Below are positions 61,586 to 64,000 of a stretch of DNA of 64,000 nucleotides, one piece after another. Below the pieces are notes generated by a model, which did no database searches, was not told the DNA's origin, and saw only the letters and a list, made by a program, of their open reading frames with translations. Positions within the stretch are counted from its first letter, which is position 1; each line of letters begins with the position of its first letter. The DNA is taken from positions 24,943,501 through 25,007,500 of the forward strand of contig NC_088339.1 of the NCBI RefSeq assembly GCF_036884655.1, written 5' to 3'. Both the position numbers and the translations under genes were made by a program. Origin of the DNA: Musa acuminata AAA Group. Lineage: Eukaryota > Streptophyta > Magnoliopsida > Zingiberales > Musaceae.

Positions 61586-61909
61586 GTGCAAAGGTGAGTT
61601 GAGTGTAGATCAAAAGTCATTGGTACAACGATCTGCAGTTTTGAGGGTACGACTGATCACACAGGAACCTACAACATCCTAGTTGCAGATGAGCATGAGA
61701 ATGAGATCTGTGAGTCTGTGCTCATTAGCAGCCCAGAGAGCGGATGCAAGACTGCACTCCAGGGTTGTGAGAGGGCTCAAGTGTTCCTAACCCACAACAA
61801 CGGTATTGCCTCAGACATGAGATACACAAACTCACTACGCTTCCTGAAGGACTCTTCCCTGCCAGTCTGTGCCCAACTTCTCCAACCTATGAGCAATCTG
61901 AAGTTTAAG

Positions 61910-63183
61910 GTAGAATACTACTTTACCTCTGGGCTCTTTGGTTCTATGTCCTAATGACTCCTATAATGTCCTGGCACTTTATTGGTTTTATGCGACATTC
62001 ATCACGTGGTTTGTCGCTGCTTGTGGCTACTATCTGTTCCGAGTTTATTCAGCATGCTTTCGCTATCATCTTTGCTTTCTGATGGCTGATATGCTACTTG
62101 GTCATGGCATGTAATAGTTCAGTGTATCACTGTATCTATTAACTTGGTCTATAGTGGATTACTGATTTAATTAAGGGCAATTCCAAATGTCTCCAAGCTG
62201 TCCATTGTTTTATGCATACTTCTGTGTCATAATGCATTGGCTTGTGTCATCATGTGGTTTCACTTTGTCTTGCTCACCTTCTTCCACTCCTGGCAACCTC
62301 TTAACCTGGAACACCCTCATAAGATTCACCACTATGTAGTAGTGGTAGATATGGTGAATCTTGTAAGAGCATAAACTTCAGCAGGAGACAGTTTAAAACC
62401 AAGTGGAAGTAGCTCCTCTGAGTGAAGAAGTGATGAGATCATGTAGCATAAGTAATTGAGAGTTGATAACCTTTTTTTGGAGGAAATCAATGAATGCAAT
62501 TCTGTAAACTTGTCACATAAAATTGATGAGGGTAGACATTTGAATTCTGGATCTCCTTGTGTGAAGGGGTCAAATGATCTTGATCAGAATTGCCTTATCT
62601 GAGATTTATGGATTAGGATGCAGAAAGGTAAGCTGCAGAAAGAAATATTTGAAGGAAGAGGATGCTTCTAAGTTCATCAGACCAAAAAAACAAAGAAAAA
62701 GAGGAAAAAAAGTATCATTCTTTCTACCTGCAGAAGAAACTGGGAGTGTAGAATTTTAGGATGATGGATTGCCAGCAACATCTGTCCTGTCATCTGGTTT
62801 TAGAGGATATATAGGTGACTCTTAAAGTCTAATGAAGAACTCTTTTTTGCTTGAGCCTCTTTGGCATCATGCTTCATCAATGGTGCATAATTTTGCAGCT
62901 CATATAACTTTGAGATCTGACAAATGGAGATGTCTCATTCTATGATCTCTGAAATAACTAATAGCAGTTGGAACTATTACTTCAGTAACAGTATATGTGT
63001 TCATGGATCCAAAATCTCCATAATTTGGCTAATTGAAAGACATTTTATCTATGTGGGTGATTATTACATGAGCCAATAAATTAGGTGAATTAGATAAGGA
63101 TAAGTTTCTTGGATATTGTTTTATAATGTCTCTCTAATTATTTTTCTTGTTTATCTTGTTCCAGAACACTCTATCTTGTTTAT
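61910..63183. other. Intergenic, no gene recognised
   Basis: Only short ORFs without similarity (for example 62574-62759, Lys-rich). Includes the 3' flank of the Ole e 1-like pseudogene. Confidence 0.4.
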
Positions 63184-63374
63184 CATGATCACCTAATAAT
63201 CATCCACTAAAAACTCCAACCTCAAACATCACCATCTTATGGACAGCCCACACTATACCTAATTTGAGCTTAATATGCATGATCACCTAAAAATAATGCC
63301 CTAAAAACCACCAACCTCAAACATCAACATCCTATGAACAATTTATAGCCCACCCTAATTGAGCTCAAGACATG
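63184..63374. repeat. Imperfect tandem duplication, unit about 94 bp
   Basis: Copies begin CATGATCACCTAA at 63184 and 63278 and share CCAACCTCAAACATCA.CATC, an AGCCCAC block and AATT.GAGCT, at roughly 75-80 percent identity by eye. Confidence 0.85.
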
Positions 63375-64000
63375 TCATTCCTTCCATTACACCTACTCTT
63401 CTTGTCCTTTTCACAAGCTGAAGGCTCTTATCTTGTAGTGAACCCAACCATGCTTGCCTTGTAATCTCCACAAAGCAAAGCCTTGTGGCTAGAAATAAAC
63501 CAGATGATGTCACCCCTGAGCCCACAGGAATATGCCCATATCCAAAGCCATTATTAATTACTGAGAGAACACACAACATTGAAACCCAAGAGGCTGTGAT
63601 GCCAAGGGTCAAACTACCACTGAGCCAATCACCAGCTACCAGGTGTCCCCTCCACTGGCTACTGGGTACCTGGCATCTAGTCATTGGTTCATAGGGAAGA
63701 GCTATAGGCCTATATAAACTCTTCATTAGGCTCCTTCCCTGAGCAGAGAAAAAAGGACTCAAATTTTCAACTCCAACTTGGTGAGCTGAGAGATCCTCTG
63801 CAGGTTATCAAGGAGTAATTTTTGATTTAGTTTCTCCTTCTTCAACTCCTGTTTTGATCTAGTTGTTGTCTCTCAAGGTGAGATAGAGAGGCCATTCTTT
63901 GGCCATTTTCTTGCAATAATTTCTGCAACAAGAGGTCTCCATTTCATCATAGAACAGAAATCCAGACCATTTGTTCTTGGCTTTCTGCTCTTCTACAGAT
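63375..64000 (+). promoter_or_regulatory. Probable promoter and 5' UTR of a gene beyond the window
   Basis: ATTGG (reverse CAAT box) at 63683-63687 and a good TATA box TATATAAA at 63711-63718 are followed by a CT-rich leader without ATG-rich sequence. AGGTGAGAT near 63879 could be a 5' UTR intron donor. The coding region is not in this window, so its identity is unknown. Confidence 0.45.

Larger units (their letters stand above)
55765..61909 (+). pseudogene. Pollen Ole e 1-like protein pseudogene split by a copia element
   Basis: Family members are small secreted cysteine-rich proteins of pollen and wall. Exon 1 (to 55912) encodes a signal-like MLVVACVLAALALAERDVAG, then RGFVAQGRVFRDTCCAGFET and TYIRG. 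The family consensus here is G.V.CDTC, and the first Cys has become Arg. Exon 2 (61586-61909) continues in phase as GAKV, then hits TGA and TAG. Removing the effect of a 2-bp loss right after GAKV restores V-E-C-R and then GTTDHTGTYNILVADEHEN, EICESVLISSPESGC and NNGIASDMRYTNSLRFLKD, the normal C-terminal half. The intron contains a complete copia insertion (55921-59558) eight bases past the donor. Frame loss plus the cysteine change make a functional product unlikely. Confidence 0.85.

Noticed and set aside
1..64000. CRISPR arrays, bacterial operons or organelle-derived blocks
   Set aside because: No regularly spaced repeat-spacer arrays, no polycistronic gene layout and no recognisable plastid or mitochondrial genes.

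Overview
This is a stretch of nuclear DNA from a flowering plant, most likely a commelinid monocot. The order Zingiberales (banana-like) is my best guess but is not proven. The evidence is: spliced genes with plant-style GT..AG introns, GC-rich first exons in an AT-rich background, many (GA)n/(CT)n and (TA)n microsatellites, plant-specific families (PRE/ILI HLH proteins, HD-Zip I, ABI5/AREB-type bZIP, RLCK VII kinase, SULTR, GPI-anchored LTP), and plant Ty3/gypsy, Ty1/copia and RTE-LINE debris. No prokaryotic feature, CRISPR array or operon is present.

Layout. 0-4 kb: badly decayed Ty3/gypsy element carrying a reverse-oriented LTR-like insertion. 4-10 kb: a broken bHLH47/PYE/IRO3-type bHLH gene with a dead RTE LINE in an intron. 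11-18 kb: two small PRE/ILI HLH genes arranged head to head about 6.5 kb apart. 20-22 kb: intact HD-Zip I gene. 26-29 kb: tyrosyl-tRNA synthetase pseudogene (minus). 31-34 kb: intact RLCK VII kinase. 35-38 kb: VPS29 pseudogene. 39-41 kb: CCCH zinc-finger gene with only one finger. 41.6-43.6 kb: sphingoid base C4-hydroxylase (minus). 44.4 kb: tRNA-Trp(CCA). 46-48 kb: AREB/ABI5-like bZIP. 49-52.6 kb: complete 12-exon sulfate transporter (minus). 54-55 kb: GPI-anchored lipid transfer protein. 55.7-61.9 kb: Ole e 1-like pseudogene whose first intron holds a young but defective copia element with perfect 5-bp target-site duplications. 61.9-64 kb: intergenic DNA ending in what looks like the promoter of a gene beyond the window.

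The main pattern is a mixture of intact regulatory, signalling and transport genes with four pseudogenes that kept their introns (bHLH47-like, TyrRS, VPS29, Ole e 1-like). Each has ordinary small lesions: in-frame stops, 2-bp or about 13-bp deletions, or a lost splice donor. This is what gene loss (fractionation) after segmental or whole-genome duplication looks like, with housekeeping copies decaying while transcription-factor and kinase copies stay open. I infer that intact partners exist elsewhere in the genome; the window alone cannot show it.

I found no convincing new multi-gene system. Gene models were assembled by hand from splice signals, reading phase and remembered family conservation. 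No database search was run.
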